A stretch of DNA of 64,000 bases, taken from NCBI GenBank assembly GCA_003241695.1, contig QFPN01000012.1:62001-126000 (forward strand), written 5' to 3'. Under the pieces are notes generated by a model. It was not told the origin of the DNA and did not search any database. It worked only from the letters and a program-made list of their open reading frames with translations. Source of the stretch: Ancylobacter novellus (lineage in GTDB: Bacteria > Pseudomonadota > Alphaproteobacteria > Rhizobiales > Methylopilaceae). This document shows, piece by piece, positions 1 through 8,299 of this stretch. Position 1 is the stretch's first letter, and the number at the start of each line of letters is the position of its first letter. A program made the translations under genes and the position numbers.

Positions 1-1
1 C

Positions 2-109
2 GGAGCCACGGCCTATGCCGGCGTCGCGGCGCTGGTCGCCGTGGTGGCGGCTCTCACGGCCGTCACCTCCCGGCTCACCGTCTATCAGACCTTGCGGGCG
101 CTCGACTGA
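2..109 (+). CDS. ftsX: Cell-division ABC transporter permease FtsX, C-terminal end (partial)
   Basis: Only the last 35 codons are inside the window; the gene begins upstream. The visible peptide is a hydrophobic helix rich in Ala and Val followed by a short polar tail ending in TLRALD. That fits the last membrane segment of FtsX, the inner-membrane partner of the FtsE ATPase in divisome-linked cell-wall hydrolysis. The name rests mostly on context: ftsE-ftsX followed by a YdcF-like gene and plsC is a common order in Hyphomicrobiales. The fragment alone could be another permease. Confidence 0.6.
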   Translation, partial: GATAYAGVAALVAVVAALTAVTSRLTVYQTLRALD

Positions 110-187
110 TGGCTCATGTCGACGCCTCCGTCTTGAAGACGCCGCTGGCGCGGCGCACTCTGGAGCGCTTGAAAGCACATCGCGACG

Positions 188-889
188 ATGGCGACCGGAT
201 CTGACATTCTTTCGACCGGACCGACCCACGGTCCGTCCGGCTCGCCCTTCAGGCGGGCCGTAGCCACGCTCGCCTTCATCGGCGCGATCGCCGCCGCGCT
301 GCTGTTCGCCGGCTTCCTGAATTTCGTCCGCCTTCTTCCCGGCGAGGAGCAGGCCGCGCCCGCCGCGGGCGACGGCATCGTCGCGCTCACCGGGGGCGCG
401 GAACGGCTGTCGGACGCGCTCCGTCTGCTCGCCTCTGGCCGCGGCAAGCGCCTGCTGATCTCGGGCGTCCATCCGGAAACGACCGAACGCGAGCTCGCCC
501 GCGCCCAACCCGACTACGCCGCCTTCGCCCGCTGCTGCGTGGACCTCGGTCGCCGCGCGCTCAACACCGCGGGCAACGCCGTCGAGACCCGCCGCTGGGC
601 GGTCGGCCACGGGTTCCGCTCGCTCATCGTGGTGACTTCGGGCTATCACATGCCGCGCACGATGATGGAGCTGCACCGCGAGATGCCGGACGTCGAACTG
701 ATCCCGTACGCAGTCGTCACCGACCGGTTGCGAGGCGAGCCCTGGTGGCGCGACTTCTCGACCGCGCGCCTCCTCGCCGGCGAATACGTCAAGTATGTCG
801 CGGCGCTCGTCCGGGTGCGGCTCGCGCCACGGCTCGCCAAGACCGAAACCGCAGAGGGACGGGCAGGAACGCCCGCGCCGCGCTCCTGA
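188..889 (+). CDS. YdcF/SanA family membrane protein (DUF218)
   Basis: A 233-residue protein with a cytoplasmic N-terminus, one membrane segment at about residues 28-50 and then a DUF218 fold. Family hallmarks are visible: the first strand and loop DGIVALTGG, then LLISGVHPET, and the later strand LIVVTSGYHMPRTMME. DUF218 proteins are linked to envelope integrity in enterobacteria, but the biochemical activity is not settled. It lies 78 bp after ftsX and its stop codon overlaps an in-frame CTG of plsC, so the three are probably cotranscribed. Confidence 0.85.
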   Translation: MATGSDILSTGPTHGPSGSPFRRAVATLAFIGAIAAALLFAGFLNFVRLLPGEEQAAPAAGDGIVALTGGAERLSDALRLLASGRGKRLLISGVHPETTERELARAQPDYAAFARCCVDLGRRALNTAGNAVETRRWAVGHGFRSLIVVTSGYHMPRTMMELHREMPDVELIPYAVVTDRLRGEPWWRDFSTARLLAGEYVKYVAALVRVRLAPRLAKTETAEGRAGTPAPRS

Positions 890-1710
890 CCGCGCCGCGC
901 CCCGCCGCGCCCGTTCCCGCTTCGGAGACGGACCGCCCGCCGGCGCCGCGCGCCGGCAAGACCGTCTGGAAACGGGCGGCGGTCTTCAACGTCGCCCAGA
1001 GCGCGCTGGTCTTCCTCGTCACGATCGTCGCCGGACCGCTCACGCTGTTCATGAAGCGCGAGACCGTACGCGACGTCGCGAACTGGTGGTGCCGCGCCAA
1101 TCTGAAGTTGCTGCGGCTCATCGTCGGAATCGACCTGGAAGTCCGGGGACTGGAGAACATCCCGAAAGGCGGGGCGCTGGTCGCGGTGAAGCATCAGTCG
1201 GCGCTCGAGACCTTCGGGCTGATGCCTCAGTTGCCGGACCCGACCTTCGTGCTGAAGCGCGAACTTACCTGGCTGCCGTTCTTCGGATGGTTCCTGATCC
1301 GGATGAAGATGATCGCCATCGACCGCAAGGCGGGAAGCGAGGCGCTCACGCAGATCCTCAAACAGGCCGAGCCCGCCGCGCGCGAAGGACGGCAGATCGT
1401 GATCTATCCCGAAGGCACCCGCCGCGCGGTGGGCGAGCCCGCGCGCTACAAGCTCGGCGTCTCCTTCCTCTACGAGCGGCTCGGCCTGCCCTGCGCGCCC
1501 GTCGCCATCAACGCCGGCGTGTTCTGGCCGAAAGGCACGCTGCGCCGCCGACAGGGCCGCGCCGTGATCGAGTTCCTCGAACCGATCCCGCCGGGTCTCG
1601 ACCGGGACACGTTTCAAAAAATTCTAAAAGAACGGATCGAAAACGCGAGCGCGACGTTGATCGACGAAGCGTTGCACGGCCCGACGCCGGTCGGACCGCC
1701 GAGGCCGTGA
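745..1710 (+). CDS. plsC: 1-acyl-sn-glycerol-3-phosphate acyltransferase (PlsC)
   Basis: This enzyme transfers an acyl chain to the sn-2 position of lysophosphatidic acid, giving phosphatidic acid for phospholipid synthesis at the inner membrane. The sequence shows a membrane helix (SALVFLVTIVAG), the catalytic block around VAVKHQSALET (HxxxxE variant of HX4D), and the substrate motif YPEGTRR. The start is unclear. The ATG at 745 would add an arginine-rich 47-residue stretch that overlaps ydcF out of frame and looks non-coding. No GTG or TTG follows in frame before the first conserved helix. A CTG at 886, overlapping the ydcF stop as CTGA, is a plausible true start. The coordinates give the canonical ATG. 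Confidence 0.9.
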   Translation: MARLLDRAPPRRRIRQVCRGARPGAARATARQDRNRRGTGRNARAALLTAPRPAAPVPASETDRPPAPRAGKTVWKRAAVFNVAQSALVFLVTIVAGPLTLFMKRETVRDVANWWCRANLKLLRLIVGIDLEVRGLENIPKGGALVAVKHQSALETFGLMPQLPDPTFVLKRELTWLPFFGWFLIRMKMIAIDRKAGSEALTQILKQAEPAAREGRQIVIYPEGTRRAVGEPARYKLGVSFLYERLGLPCAPVAINAGVFWPKGTLRRRQGRAVIEFLEPIPPGLDRDTFQKILKERIENASATLIDEALHGPTPVGPPRP

Positions 1711-1782
1711 CCGCTTTCCCGCCGACCGCTCGACGGTCGCGACCGCGGGGCTGCAGATGGACGCCAATCAGCGGGGGGCGCC

Positions 1783-2277
1783 ATGGCCGAAAGCGAGATG
1801 GACCGAAACCTCCTTGACGCGCTTTCCGTCTCCGTGGCGGAACCTGCGCCCGAGGACGACGGGCTGGCGGTCGTCGCGCGCGAGGGCGGTTTCGGCGATC
1901 GATACCGCGTCTGGCGGGGCCGGTCCGGCGAGCGCTACGTCGTGACCGTCATGCCGCTCGGCGAAGCCATGGCGGTAGAGGGCGCGGTGGTGCTGCTCGT
2001 TTCGATCGAGCGGAACGGAAACCGGACCATCGTGTGGGCCGGCGAAAGCACGGACGCGCTTCCGGGCCTGATGCTGTCGCCCGCGGCCAGGCTCGAGGCG
2101 CATGTGCACCTGCTGGCCGCCTCGAATCCCGCGCGCCGCAAAGCCGCGCTCGACGATCTCGTCAACGGGACGCAATCCTACTCGTCGGTGCTGACCGTGA
2201 GCGCCGCCGCAAGCCAGGACAACGTCGGGTCGGTGACGCCGAGCCGCTCCAACTCCAAAGCGGTGTTGACGACGTAG
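1783..2277 (+). CDS. Conserved hypothetical protein, small and soluble
   Basis: 164 residues, no signal peptide, membrane segment or known catalytic motif that I recognise. The middle (VEGAVVLLVSIERNG, then ALPGLMLSPAARLEAHVHLLA) looks like a folded domain with regular codon use. The last ~35 residues are Ser/Thr/Val-rich, probably disordered, and lie on DNA shared with the 3' end of convergent chaC (100-bp overlap). The ATG at 1783 follows a purine-rich stretch and is the best start. Function unknown; not obviously part of the plsC operon, from which it is separated by 72 bp. Confidence 0.6.
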   Translation: MAESEMDRNLLDALSVSVAEPAPEDDGLAVVAREGGFGDRYRVWRGRSGERYVVTVMPLGEAMAVEGAVVLLVSIERNGNRTIVWAGESTDALPGLMLSPAARLEAHVHLLAASNPARRKAALDDLVNGTQSYSSVLTVSAAASQDNVGSVTPSRSNSKAVLTT

Positions 2278-2732
2278 TCGGGATTGGGTCCGGCGAGGCC
2301 GACGCTTCCGGCGACGCGGCGAAGCGTCTCCTCCGGCGAGAGCAGCCCGACATACTGGGGATGCTCGCGGTCCACCACATAGGCCACGGCGCTGATGCGG
2401 CGGCCGTCATGCAGCGTCACCGGCAGCATGGTTTCGAGATAGACCCTCGTGACGAGTTCCCGCTCGCGCAGATAGGCCAGCACGTCGCCGACCTGCGTCG
2501 CCTCGACCCGGAACGCCACCCCGCAGCATGAGCCGCCCGCGTCGAGCCCTAGCACGAGCCCCGGGCGCTCCGGAGTGCCGCGATGACGATGGGATTCGAT
2601 GCAAAGCGCGCGGTGATAGCCCTCGACTGTGGCGCGCGACCGTTCGGCGGCCTCGAAGCCCGGCCGCCACATCAGCGAGCCGTAGGCGAAGACCCAAAGA
2701 TCGACGTCGGTGGGTATCCCGCTTTCGCTCAT
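2178..2732 (-). CDS. Gamma-glutamylcyclotransferase, ChaC family
   Basis: ChaC proteins cleave glutathione to 5-oxoproline and Cys-Gly in the cytosol. The 184-residue product carries the signature loop FAYGSLMWRPGF near the N-terminus, the family segment HRALCIESHRHRGTPE, and the conserved tail NPDYVVNTALELERLGV. The start at 2732 (MSESGIPTDVD) gives the usual family length; longer upstream frames add only low-complexity sequence. Convergent with the hypothetical gene ending at 2277 and divergent from the DUF2125 gene. Glutathione synthase (gshB) lies elsewhere in this window. Confidence 0.9.
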   Translation of the reverse strand: MSESGIPTDVDLWVFAYGSLMWRPGFEAAERSRATVEGYHRALCIESHRHRGTPERPGLVLGLDAGGSCCGVAFRVEATQVGDVLAYLRERELVTRVYLETMLPVTLHDGRRISAVAYVVDREHPQYVGLLSPEETLRRVAGSVGLAGPNPDYVVNTALELERLGVTDPTLSWLAAALTVSTDE

Positions 2733-2848
2733 GCGCCGCTCACGAGGCGCGAATCGGAACGCGCTTGACGGCGGCCGACCCGCATGTCTCGGGTACCAGC
2801 CCCGCGGCGCGTCGGCAAGAGTCGGCGCCGCGCCGCAATAAGCAGGGC

Positions 2849-3904
2849 ATGGGCATGACGACAGAGACGGCCGCTCCCTCGCCGGACACGCGCCGCGGCC
2901 GCTGGCGCATCTTCGTCCCGACGCTTCTACTGCTGATCGCCGGCCTCGGCTGGACCGGATTCTGGTTCTGGGCGTCGGCGCGCGCCGAGGAAGCGGTCGA
3001 CGTCTGGCTCGCCCGCGAGGCGAAGCTCGGGCGCGTCTACGCCTGCGGCGAGCGCCATGTCGGCGGCTATCCGTTCCGCATCGAGCTGGAATGCCGGAAC
3101 CCAAGCGCTCGGATCGCGGTCGAAGGCGGCGAGGCGACCGGCGCCGCCCCGCGCTTCTTGGCCGTGGGGCAGATCTACGATCCGAAGCGTCTGATCGGGG
3201 AGCTGACGGGTCCCGTCGCGCTCACGGGACCGGACGGACGAAAGGCGGACCTGTCTTTCGCCGACGCGATGGGAAGCGCGAAGGTCGAAGGCCGCCGCTT
3301 CGAGCGCGGCTCGCTCGAAATCAAGTCGCCCCGGCTGACGACGCCCGAGGGCGAGATCGGCACGGCGGCCGAGCTGACCATTCACGTGCGGCGCGCGCCC
3401 GACGCGCCGGACGGGACCTACGACCTCGCCGCCGCGGTCGACCAGGCGTCGTCGTCGCTGTTCGACTCGCTGCCGGTCGGGAGCGGCCCGGTCTCCGTCG
3501 AGTTTCAGGCCCGCGCCGACGGGCTCGAGGATTTCAGGCCCGGCCCGATCGGCGACCGTCTGAAGGCTTTCGCGGACGCGGGGGGGCGGGTGAAGGTCGC
3601 GCTCGCCAGGATCGCCCGCGGGGACGTGGCGGCGGAAGCAAGAGGCGAAGCCGGTCTCGACCAGCAGGGCCGGATCGACGGCTCGTTCGACGTGACCGCG
3701 CGGGGGGTCGACGAACTCGTGAAATCGTTCGCGGGCGGCGAGGAGCGCGGCGGACTGTCGTCGCTGATCGGCGTCGGGGCGAAGATGCTCGGCAAGCCGG
3801 CCGAACTCGACGGACAGGCCGCAACCGTCTACCGGGTCGCGCTCGACAAGGGCCGGGTTCGCCTCGGACCGTTTAAGCTGACGCGCCTGCCGCCGGCGTT
3901 CTGA
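2849..3904 (+). CDS. DUF2125 domain-containing protein, membrane-anchored
   Basis: 351 residues with one N-terminal membrane helix (residues ~16-40, IFVPTLLLLIAGLGW) and a long extracytoplasmic domain. The segment after the helix (ACGERHVGGYPFRIELECRNP) is the typical opening of DUF2125, a family largely restricted to alphaproteobacteria and of unknown function. The domain is rich in beta-strand-like segments, as in envelope lipid-transfer or AsmA-like folds, though that comparison is inference. Start at 2849, with a second ATG two codons later; the GGG at 2845-2847 could serve either. Confidence 0.85.
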   Translation: MGMTTETAAPSPDTRRGRWRIFVPTLLLLIAGLGWTGFWFWASARAEEAVDVWLAREAKLGRVYACGERHVGGYPFRIELECRNPSARIAVEGGEATGAAPRFLAVGQIYDPKRLIGELTGPVALTGPDGRKADLSFADAMGSAKVEGRRFERGSLEIKSPRLTTPEGEIGTAAELTIHVRRAPDAPDGTYDLAAAVDQASSSLFDSLPVGSGPVSVEFQARADGLEDFRPGPIGDRLKAFADAGGRVKVALARIARGDVAAEARGEAGLDQQGRIDGSFDVTARGVDELVKSFAGGEERGGLSSLIGVGAKMLGKPAELDGQAATVYRVALDKGRVRLGPFKLTRLPPAF

Positions 3905-3962
3905 AGAGCGCGAAAGTTCAGCGAGGCGGCGCAGGACGCCCCCATCGCTCAAGCCTGTCAGG

Positions 3963-5189
3963 CTATTCCGCGGCGATCGCCTGATAGCGGCGCGGCAGGT
4001 CGAGTTTCGACCAGACCGCGTCGAGCGCCTCAGCGAGTTCACGAACCAGCGCGTCGTCGTGGAGCGGCGACGGCGAGATCCTCAGCCGCTCGGTGCCGCG
4101 CGGCACCGTCGGATAGTTGATCGGCTGGATGTAGACGCCATGCTCGGCGAGCAGCATGTCGGTGGCCGCCTTCGCTTTTTCCGGGCAGCCGACCAGAACC
4201 GGCACGATGTGGGTTTCCGACGGCATCACCGGCAGGCCGCGCGCCGAGAGCGCGATCTTGGTCTGCGTGGCCTGACGCTGCTGCCGGTCGCGCTCGACCT
4301 GGGAGTCCTTCAAATGCGCCACAGAGGCGCGCGCCGCCGCGGCGATCGCGGGCGGCATGGCGGTGGTGAAGATGAAGCCGGGCGCATAACCGCGGATGGC
4401 GTCGACGATCGGCTGCGACGCGGTCACGTAGCCGCCGATCACGCCGAAGGCCTTGGCGAGCGTGCCCTCGATCACGTCGACGCGGTGCATCACCCCGTCG
4501 CGCTCGGCGATGCCCGCGCCGCGCGGACCGTACATCCCGACCGCGTGGACCTCGTCCAGATAGGTCATCGCGCCGTATTCCTCGGCGAGATCGCAGATCC
4601 GGCCGATCGGCGCGACGTCGCCGTCCATCGAATAGACGCTCTCGAAGGCGACCAGCTTCGGCCGTTCGCCGGCCTCCTTCAGGAGCCGTTCGAGATCGGC
4701 GAGATCGTTGTGCTGGAAAACCTTCCGGGCGCAGCCGGATCCGCGCATTCCGGCGATCATCGAGGCGTGGTTCAGCGCGTCCGACAGGATCAGGCAGTCG
4801 GGCATCAGCCGCGCGATCGTCGAGATCGAAGCCTCGTTCGAGACGTAACCCGACGAGAACACCAGCCCCGCCTCCTTGCCGTGGAGGTCGGCGAGTTCCT
4901 GCTCGAGCAGGACGAGCGGGTGAGTGGTGCCGGCGATGTTGCGGGTGCCGCCCGAGCCTGCGCCGAGCGCTTCGGCCGTCTCGGTCAGGGCGGAGATCAC
5001 CTTGGGGTGCTGGCCCATGCCGAGATAGTCGTTCGAGCACCACACCACGACCTCGCGCGGCCCTTGGGGCGCATGCCAGACCGCCCGCGGGAAATCCCCC
5101 GCGCGGCGTTCGAGATCGGCGAAGACGCGGTAGCGCTTTTCGGCGTGAAGCTGGTCGACCGCGCGGCGGAAAACGGCGTCGTAACTCAT
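3963..5189 (-). CDS. hemA: 5-aminolevulinate synthase (ALAS)
   Basis: PLP-dependent condensation of glycine with succinyl-CoA to 5-aminolevulinate, the first step of haem synthesis by the C4 route used by alphaproteobacteria. 408 residues. Visible: WCSNDYLGMGQHP, the glycine-rich GAGSGGTRNIAGTT, YLDEVHAVGMYGPRGAG carrying the PLP-pyridine Asp, and the Schiff-base lysine in EGTLAKAFGVIGGY. The start MSYDAVFRRAV at 5189 fits family length. Two upstream in-frame ATGs would place an Irr-like box inside the coding region, so they are unlikely. The gene follows the iron-uptake genes on the same strand but has its own upstream region. Confidence 0.97.
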   Translation of the reverse strand: MSYDAVFRRAVDQLHAEKRYRVFADLERRAGDFPRAVWHAPQGPREVVVWCSNDYLGMGQHPKVISALTETAEALGAGSGGTRNIAGTTHPLVLLEQELADLHGKEAGLVFSSGYVSNEASISTIARLMPDCLILSDALNHASMIAGMRGSGCARKVFQHNDLADLERLLKEAGERPKLVAFESVYSMDGDVAPIGRICDLAEEYGAMTYLDEVHAVGMYGPRGAGIAERDGVMHRVDVIEGTLAKAFGVIGGYVTASQPIVDAIRGYAPGFIFTTAMPPAIAAAARASVAHLKDSQVERDRQQRQATQTKIALSARGLPVMPSETHIVPVLVGCPEKAKAATDMLLAEHGVYIQPINYPTVPRGTERLRISPSPLHDDALVRELAEALDAVWSKLDLPRRYQAIAAE

Positions 5190-5210
5190 CGAGCGTCCCA
5201 TCCTGCGCGA

Positions 5211-5230
5211 GTTCATAATCATTCTAGCCC
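5211..5230 (-). promoter_or_regulatory. Irr-like (iron control element) box upstream of hemA
   Basis: Read on the minus strand the site is GGGCTAGAATGATTATGAAC, an imperfect inverted repeat around an AT-rich centre, ending 21 bp before the hemA start codon. Its core CTAGAATGATT is shared with the site at 8300-8322 (CTAGAATCATT). Irr, the haem-responsive Fur-family regulator of Rhizobiales, binds ICE motifs built on TTAGAA/TTCTAA half-sites. So close to the start, a bound regulator would block transcription. Prediction from sequence only. Confidence 0.5.
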
Positions 5231-5282
5231 AAAATGTCGTCATCAGAAGGGATGACGGCGACAGAAGGCCGCGCAGGATGGA

Positions 5283-6962
5283 TCAGGCCGGGGTCGCGAA
5301 GCCTCCGGTCGGAGGAGCGGCGGCCGCTTCGAGCACCGCGCGTTCGCTCGCCTTGCCGCTCGCCTTTGCGATGAGAACGACCGGCAGAAGCCCCACGGCC
5401 ACGATGGCGAGCGCCGCAACCGCCCCGCTTTCGTAGGAGCCGCGGGCGGCCTCGCCGTAGACGTGGGTGGCGAGCGTCTCGAAGTTGAGCGGGCGGAGCA
5501 GCAGCGTCGCGGGCAGCTCCTTCATGCAGTCCACGAAGACGAGCAGCGCCGCGGCGCCGATCGCGGGCGCCGCGAGCGGCGCATGGATGCGGAGCGCGAC
5601 GCCGAAGGGCCGCTCGCCGAGGCTCCGCGCCGTGTCGTCGAGCGAGCGCGGGATCTTTCCGAGCCCGGCTTCGATCGCGCCGGCCGGAATCGCGAGGAAG
5701 CGCACCACATAGGCGTAGATCAGCGCGGCGCCGGACCCCGAAATCAGGAGCCCGGTCGAGACGCCGAACAGCTCGCGGCTCCAGCCGTCGACCATATTGT
5801 CGAAGGCCGCGAGCGGGGTGAGCAGCCCAACCGCGACCACGACGCCCGGCATGGCGTAGCCGACGCCGGCCGTCCGCAGCGCGAGCTTGGCCGGCTTCCC
5901 GCAAAGCCGCGCGGCGTAGGCCGCCGTGAAGCCGAACGCGACCGCGATCACGGTCGCGAGGCCTGCGAACGCGAAACTGTTGGCCGCTTCCGCGACGATC
6001 TGCGCCGGAAAGCCGAAGGCGGCGACGCGCGCCGCCGCTTCGTTCGCGAGATGCAGCGCGGGCGCGACGAAGCCCACCAGGATCGGCGCCGCGCAGACGG
6101 CGACGCAGAGCGCCCGGCCGAGCGGGCCGGGATCTCGCGGCGCCGCGCGCCTCGCCTGCCGGGCGGAGCTCATGGTCGCCTGCCGCCGCCGCGCCCAGCG
6201 CTCGAGCGCGACCAGCGCGATCACGAGACCGAGCATCATGAGGGCGATCTGGGCCGCGCCTTCGACCGAGGAGCGGTTCACCCAGGTCGTGTAGACCGAG
6301 ACGGTCAGCGTGCGCACGCCGAGGAACTCGGCCGCGCCGACGTCGTTCAGCGCCTCCATCAGCGCGAGCGCCGCGCCGACGGCGATCGCCGGCCGCGCGA
6401 GCGGCAGCGCGACGGTGAAGAAGGTTCGCCACGGTCCGGCGCCGAGCGTGCGCGGAACTTCGAGCACGGCGGCCGACTGCATGGCGAAGGTCGCCCGGGC
6501 GGTCAGATAGACATACGGGTAGAGGGTCGCGCCGAGCAGCAGGATGCAGCCGCCCATCGAGCGGATGTCCGGCAGGCGCAGGTCCCGCGGGCTGGCGTAG
6601 CCGAGTAGCCAGCGAAGCCCCGACTGCGCAGGCCCCAGAGGATGCAGCAGGTCGGCATAGGCGAAGGCCGCGACGTAGGCCGGCATGGCGAGCGGCAGCA
6701 GCAGCGCCCATTCGAACAGGCCACGCCCCGGAAACCGGAACGCCGCGACCGTCCAGGCGGTCCCGACGCCCACGACCGAAACCACGATCCCGACGCCGAG
6801 AAGCAGCGTCGCGGTCTCCCGCGCGGCCTGCGGCAGAACGAACGACCAGAGATGCGGCCAAAGCTCGCCGGACCCATGGGCCGCCAGTCCCGCCAGCCCT
6901 GCGACGGGCGCGAGCGCGAGCCCAGCGACGGCGAACCCCGCGACCAGCCAGCCGCGGGTCAT
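5283..6962 (-). CDS. Ferric iron ABC transporter permease (FbpB/SfuB type)
   Basis: 559 residues forming a duplicated permease: two binding-protein-dependent transport domains (about residues 55-255 and 320-525), each with six or so membrane helices and an EAA-type cytoplasmic loop (EVPRTLGAGPWRTFFTVALP in the first half; IEAGLGKIPRSLDDTARSLG in the second). This fused architecture is typical of the Fe(III) transporters FbpB, SfuB and HitB. It lies downstream of the cognate binding protein on the same strand. No ATPase subunit lies nearby, so the ATPase must be encoded elsewhere. Confidence 0.92.
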   Translation of the reverse strand: MTRGWLVAGFAVAGLALAPVAGLAGLAAHGSGELWPHLWSFVLPQAARETATLLLGVGIVVSVVGVGTAWTVAAFRFPGRGLFEWALLLPLAMPAYVAAFAYADLLHPLGPAQSGLRWLLGYASPRDLRLPDIRSMGGCILLLGATLYPYVYLTARATFAMQSAAVLEVPRTLGAGPWRTFFTVALPLARPAIAVGAALALMEALNDVGAAEFLGVRTLTVSVYTTWVNRSSVEGAAQIALMMLGLVIALVALERWARRRQATMSSARQARRAAPRDPGPLGRALCVAVCAAPILVGFVAPALHLANEAAARVAAFGFPAQIVAEAANSFAFAGLATVIAVAFGFTAAYAARLCGKPAKLALRTAGVGYAMPGVVVAVGLLTPLAAFDNMVDGWSRELFGVSTGLLISGSGAALIYAYVVRFLAIPAGAIEAGLGKIPRSLDDTARSLGERPFGVALRIHAPLAAPAIGAAALLVFVDCMKELPATLLLRPLNFETLATHVYGEAARGSYESGAVAALAIVAVGLLPVVLIAKASGKASERAVLEAAAAPPTGGFATPA

Positions 6963-7020
6963 CGACGGGTCGCGGCCTCTTCAGCCGCTTCGACGCCAGT
7001 CGGAAAGCGACGAGCGTTCA

Positions 7021-7120
7021 ACGCCGTCATGCCCGGCGAAGCCGGGTATCCACGACTTCACCCAAGGCGGCGCCCTTCATCAAGTCGTGGATGCCCGCGA
7101 AGCCGCGGGCATGACGGCGT
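7021..7120. repeat. Palindromic intergenic repeat, copy 1 (100 bp)
   Basis: A near-complete palindrome between the iron-binding-protein and permease genes. Outer arms of 15 bp are exact inverted repeats (7021-7035 and 7106-7120; ACGCCGTCATGCCCG and its complement). An inner 11-bp pair (7048-7058 with 7082-7092) is also exact. It belongs to the same family as 23528-23627 and 40315-40408: all begin CGTCATGCCC, end in ATGACG and contain an internal GGATCC/GTGGAT-like arm. In mRNA it would fold into a long two-tier hairpin. Confidence 0.85.
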
Positions 7121-7153
7121 TGCGACGGTCGGACTTCAATCGTCGATCCTCTG

Positions 7154-8173
7154 TCAGCCGTCGAAGCCGACCTCGTCGACCAGCGCCGCGGCCTCCTTGC
7201 GCTTCGTCGCGATCTCGACCAGCGGCGTGTCATCGATCTTGAGCGTCCCGAAGGCCGCGAGGATCGGATCGACCGGCGCGCCGGCCTTGACCGGATATTC
7301 GTAGTTCGCCTGCGCGTAGACGCCCTGGGCCTCGTCGGAGACCAGATATTCGAGCAGCTTCACGGCCTCGGCCTTGTTCGGCGCGTTCTTGGCGACGCCC
7401 GCGCCCGAGACGTTCACATGCGTGCCGCCGTTCTTGAAGGTCGGCAGCGCCACGTCGATCGCCTCCGCCCACTTCTGCTGGTCCGGACCGCCCTTCCCCG
7501 CGCGCATCAGGCCGACATAGTAGGAGTTACCGACGGCGAGGTCGCAGGTTCCGGCGGCGATGTCCTTGGCGCCGTCGCGATCGCCGCCCGCGGGCTTGCG
7601 GGCGAGGTTCGCCTTGACGCCCGTGAGCCAGACCTTGGCGGCGTCGCGCCCGTCCTTGGCGATGACGGCGGCCACCAGCGAGGTGTTGTAGGGATGCTGG
7701 CCCGAGCGAATGCAGATCTTGCCCTTCCACTTGGGATCGGCGAGGTCCTCATAGGTGAGGCCCCTGGCGTCCGCGGCCCTGTCCTTTGCCACGTAGGCGA
7801 CGCGGGCGCGCATGGAGAGGCCGTACCACTGCCCGCCCGGATCGCGCAGGGACGCCGGGATCGCGCCGTCGAGCGTCTCGGACGAAACCTTCTGGGTCAG
7901 CCCCTTGTCGACGAGATCGATCAGATTGCCGAAATCGACCGTCATCAGAACGTCGGCCGGCGAATTCGCGCCTTCGGCGGCGACGCGCTCGGCGAGGCCC
8001 TTTTCGACGAACACGGTGTTGACCTTGGTCCCGGTCTTTTCGGCGTAGGCGTCGAGCAGCGGCTTGATGAGGCCGGGCTCGCGCGTGGTGTAGACGTTGA
8101 CTTCAGCCGCGAGAGCCGGGGCGGCGAAGGCGCCGGCCAAGATCGCGGCGGCGGCGAGAAGGCGTGCGGTCAT
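7154..8173 (-). CDS. Ferric iron ABC transporter periplasmic binding protein (FbpA type)
   Basis: 339 residues with a signal peptide (MTARLLAAAAILAGAFAAPALA) cut before AEVNVYTTREP. The mature protein is a class II periplasmic binding protein. The tandem tyrosines in NSYYVGLM and the family block SGAGVAKNAPNKAEAVKLLE match FbpA/FutA Fe(III)-binding proteins. Upstream in-frame starts add non-signal sequence, so 8173 is preferred. First gene of the operon with the permease, 191 bp apart with a palindromic repeat between. An Irr-like box at 8300-8322 lies in the divergent promoter region shared with dapB. Confidence 0.93.
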   Translation of the reverse strand: MTARLLAAAAILAGAFAAPALAAEVNVYTTREPGLIKPLLDAYAEKTGTKVNTVFVEKGLAERVAAEGANSPADVLMTVDFGNLIDLVDKGLTQKVSSETLDGAIPASLRDPGGQWYGLSMRARVAYVAKDRAADARGLTYEDLADPKWKGKICIRSGQHPYNTSLVAAVIAKDGRDAAKVWLTGVKANLARKPAGGDRDGAKDIAAGTCDLAVGNSYYVGLMRAGKGGPDQQKWAEAIDVALPTFKNGGTHVNVSGAGVAKNAPNKAEAVKLLEYLVSDEAQGVYAQANYEYPVKAGAPVDPILAAFGTLKIDDTPLVEIATKRKEAAALVDEVGFDG

Positions 8174-8299
8174 GGGTTCGAGGCTCGGGCCCGCGAAATG
8201 TTCCGGAACGCCTGCAGGCCTTGAGGGCCGTCCCGAGATGCTTGATCTCGTAAGGGCCGCCAAGCGGCGGAATCAATCGCCGCTCGGAAAGTTCAATGA

